The position numbers and the translations under genes were made by a program. Positions 61,989 through 64,000 of a DNA stretch of 64,000 nt are shown piece by piece. Numbering within the stretch: position 1 is the stretch's first letter; each line of letters opens with the position of its first letter. Under the pieces are notes generated by a model. The model searched no databases, had not been told where the DNA came from, and saw only the letters and a list, made by a program, of their open reading frames with translations. The stretch comes from Desulfuromonadaceae bacterium (lineage in GTDB: Bacteria; Desulfobacterota; Desulfuromonadia; Geobacterales; Pseudopelobacteraceae). The stretch is from positions 1 to 64,000 of the forward strand of contig JAQTQX010000006.1 in NCBI GenBank assembly GCA_028712075.1, given 5' to 3'.

Positions 61989-63719
61989 TTATACATTCAA
62001 AGTAGCTTTACCGATGTGCGGCATGGCATGGTCAGCAGAGTTGTTGTCAGCAATTTTTATGGTATCGCTGTGCATTATTCTGATCTGAGAACCGGAAATG
62101 GGAATGGTCAAGACAAACCGGCTTCCTGCGTTTGGGGTGCTAGTTACCGATATTTTGCCCCGAATCACTTCATTTGTCAGCTTTTTGGTGAGGTACAGCC
62201 CCAGACCGGTACCGAGAACGGTAGTTTTAAGCGGTGACTCCAACCGGACAAAGGGGAAGAAGAGTTTATCAAGATCCTCCCCTCTGATGCCGATACCGGT
62301 ATCCGCAACGGATATTTCCAACGTGCCACCGTCATTCCGGATCTCGGCGCATACGGTGATGGTCCCCTTTTCGGTGAACTTGATCGCATTGCTTACCAGG
62401 TTCAACAGGCACTGAAGCAGCCTCTTCCTGTCCGAATGGATCATATGATGAATTGCGTTGACCTTGAGCTCGAGCCCCTTCTTCCTGAGTTCGTACCATA
62501 AGGAGTTCACCGCTTCCCAAAGGAGAACGAATACATCAAAATCCTCGTGATGCGGTTCGATTTTACCAGCCTCTATCGCGGAGACGTCTATTACGTCATT
62601 TAACAACGATAACAGGTGTTTGCCGGATCTGAGGATTGTTGCCAGATTTTCTTTCTGTTCTTCATTCAAAGGGCCGGCCCATTCATTGCTCAGTATGCTC
62701 GAATAACCAATTACGGAGTTCAAGGGGGTTCTGAGCTCATGACTCATGGAGGCGATAAATATTGATTTCATCCGGTCCAGTTCCATGAGCCGGGTGTTTG
62801 CCTGCTCCAGATCAGAAGTGCGCTCCGCTACCCGCTCTTCAAGTTCTTCGTTGAGCCGGTGTAGATTCTCCTCACTCTCGCGCAATTCGGCGGTACGTTC
62901 CCTGACTTTTTCCTCCATGGTATCGTAGGCTCTCTTGAGAGATGCCTCCGACTTTTTAAGGTCTTTGAATATTATATTGAACGGGTCACGGAGTCCTGTT
63001 ACGAATAATGCCCGGTAAATAAGGTAGAAAGCCGCCAGCTTGAAGAAATGTCCGACCATGTTGGCAAGATCATTATTCTTTTCGTATACGGTGAACGATA
63101 ATTCGGAAACGATGGTAAATGTTATTGAAGAGAGGATGAGGAAGTAAACCGTGTCATCGAAGAATTCCCGCTTCCTGGAAAATAAATACAACGAAGTGAG
63201 GAGGAGAGCCGTTATCAGGTATTCACTGTAGATTTTGAACGTGGTGAGCCCTTTCCCTGGAATGATGCACTCCGGAAAAGTACCGGAGAAAACCATTGCC
63301 ACAAGCAACGAGACTAAAACGGCATATATTCCGTACATGGCGCGACTGTCCGCTTTGCGTTCCACAAAGAACGGCGCGACACAGAGAGTTACCGCCTGCA
63401 GGTAGCGGGCTGCTATCCAGAACTGGGGGGCCAGAAAACCGGGAAATATGTTCATCCCCTTGAAAGCAAGAGAGTGAAACAGATCAATAATGGAAATGAA
63501 GGCGTAGCCTATGCCAAGGATACAGAGGAAGTTGTGTGCCAGAAACCTGCGCGTGTTCCATGTCAGGATAAAGAGAGTGAAGCCGATGGCGATGGTGGTT
63601 ATCTCGATAAAACTGTGAAACAGGAGATAGCTGTGAAGGCTGCTGAGGTAAAGCCCCAGAGTCGTGGTCACGATGAATGTGATGTAGGAGAGTCTTTCGG
63701 ACCGGTTACTGTCAAACAT
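61989..63719 (-). CDS. MASE3-type membrane histidine kinase
   Basis: The 576-residue protein has seven or so membrane segments in the first 250 residues (e.g. SFIEITTIAIGFTLFILTW, IGYAFISIIDLFHSLAFKGM, the latter a MASE3 signature), a coiled coil (about 255-320), HisKA SMSHELRTPLNSVIGYSSIL and HATPase motifs (LLNLVSNAIKFTEKG, VADTGIGIRG, GTGLGLYLTKKL). The C-terminal tail of 40 residues is unusual and reads into the spacer. It has no receiver. A conserved leader lies upstream at 63838. Confidence 0.9.
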   Translation of the reverse strand: MFDSNRSERLSYITFIVTTTLGLYLSSLHSYLLFHSFIEITTIAIGFTLFILTWNTRRFLAHNFLCILGIGYAFISIIDLFHSLAFKGMNIFPGFLAPQFWIAARYLQAVTLCVAPFFVERKADSRAMYGIYAVLVSLLVAMVFSGTFPECIIPGKGLTTFKIYSEYLITALLLTSLYLFSRKREFFDDTVYFLILSSITFTIVSELSFTVYEKNNDLANMVGHFFKLAAFYLIYRALFVTGLRDPFNIIFKDLKKSEASLKRAYDTMEEKVRERTAELRESEENLHRLNEELEERVAERTSDLEQANTRLMELDRMKSIFIASMSHELRTPLNSVIGYSSILSNEWAGPLNEEQKENLATILRSGKHLLSLLNDVIDVSAIEAGKIEPHHEDFDVFVLLWEAVNSLWYELRKKGLELKVNAIHHMIHSDRKRLLQCLLNLVSNAIKFTEKGTITVCAEIRNDGGTLEISVADTGIGIRGEDLDKLFFPFVRLESPLKTTVLGTGLGLYLTKKLTNEVIRGKISVTSTPNAGSRFVLTIPISGSQIRIMHSDTIKIADNNSADHAMPHIGKATLNV

Positions 63720-64000
63720 CTGTTTTCTCCATTTTATGAATCAGTAACTACGATCCTCCAAAAAGCGGACAGCTCCTCCAATTGTTTTTACCGACTGCAA
63801 TATGATGCATTCTGGATAGTTGTATCTATTAGTCCGCTCTTTACATGCTGCGATTTTCGGAATACGGGGCAGGAAACCCTAATGCCAGAGATGAGAGATG
63901 AAATAGGGCGTGCCCTTGGGTCACCCGTTTTTGGGTAGTGACTGCGATAAGGGAGGCACATTTGTTGGCGAGATACCCTCTGGCTCCGGATTCCAGACTC
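63720..64000. other. upstream region of the MASE3 kinase, window end
   Basis: I see no gene in the last 281 bases on either strand that looks real. The stretch holds the second leader motif (63838-63883) and, on the minus strand, GGAGGAG and ATGGAGAA-type strings near the kinase start (ATG 63719). Confidence 0.5.
63838..63883 (-). promoter_or_regulatory. conserved leader motif, copy 2 (upstream of MASE3 kinase)
   Basis: The minus strand reads ATTAGGGTTTCCTGCC and then CGAAAATCGCAGCATGTAAA, matching copy 1 at 61915-61964 at most positions. It starts about 120 bases upstream of the kinase start codon. Confidence 0.5.

Noticed and set aside
63838-63883. Sigma-54 promoter from TGGCAT...TTTC
   Set aside because: The -12 GC is missing and copy 1 of the motif lacks the TGGCA box.

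Overview
The window looks like chromosome of a Geobacter-type bacterium (Desulfuromonadota). Support comes from a PpcA-like triheme c7 cytochrome (35556-35819), a dense set of multi-domain sensor kinases, PilZ and hemerythrin proteins, an anaerobic acyl-CoA oxidation cluster with a membrane Fe-S partner for ETF, and intergenic repeat elements of the kind common in such genomes. The assignment is from gene content only.

Region 1 (1-27407, all + strand except one gene) is metabolic. After the tail of an acyl-CoA synthetase and a methyltransferase comes a selenium block (selD, yedF, mnmH/selU). Then follow a DUF6125-like protein, fused isobutyryl-CoA mutase (icmF), a nitroreductase, an M24 peptidase, thiolase, 3-hydroxybutyryl-CoA dehydrogenase, crotonase, two acyl-CoA dehydrogenases, EtfD-like membrane Fe-S protein, EtfB, EtfA, a racemase-like protein, a two-subunit CoA-transferase, a LigB-like ligase and a four-subunit 2-oxoacid:ferredoxin oxidoreductase. 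Read together, they can take 2-oxoisovalerate or isobutyrate to isobutyryl-CoA, isomerise it to butyryl-CoA, and oxidise it to two acetyl-CoA with electrons passed by ETF to the membrane. Three promoters in this block share a TTGAC-N6-GTMAA dyad, which suggests one regulator.

Region 2 (27445-35900) begins with tRNA-Gln(CUG). It is AT-richer and holds small genes (two PilZ proteins, hemerythrin, a DUF481 barrel, a thioredoxin-like protein without CxxC, and a flavoredoxin/zinc-ribbon/monooxygenase operon) plus gene remnants. It is followed by an RluA-type pseudouridine synthase, YaiI, and the triheme cytochrome.

Region 3 (35913-63719, all - strand) is mainly signalling. A chemosensory operon of Wsp-like composition (cheW, cheR-TPR, cheW, mcp, cheA-REC, cheB) runs into five histidine kinases, stand-alone receivers and a REC-HD-GYP protein. 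Two further kinases lie upstream, one with a c-type haem sensor domain. Downstream are a YyaL/DUF255 protein and YhbY. This operon is invaded by short repeats: an 8-bp-period family (about GAATCGGA/GAAACGGG) fills most spacers and also codes for the interdomain linkers of CheA and CheR; AAATCCCCC-ended elements flank cheB; other hairpin repeats sit in frame inside two kinases and the YyaL protein. The repeat invasion of protein-coding linkers and loops is the most unusual feature of the window.
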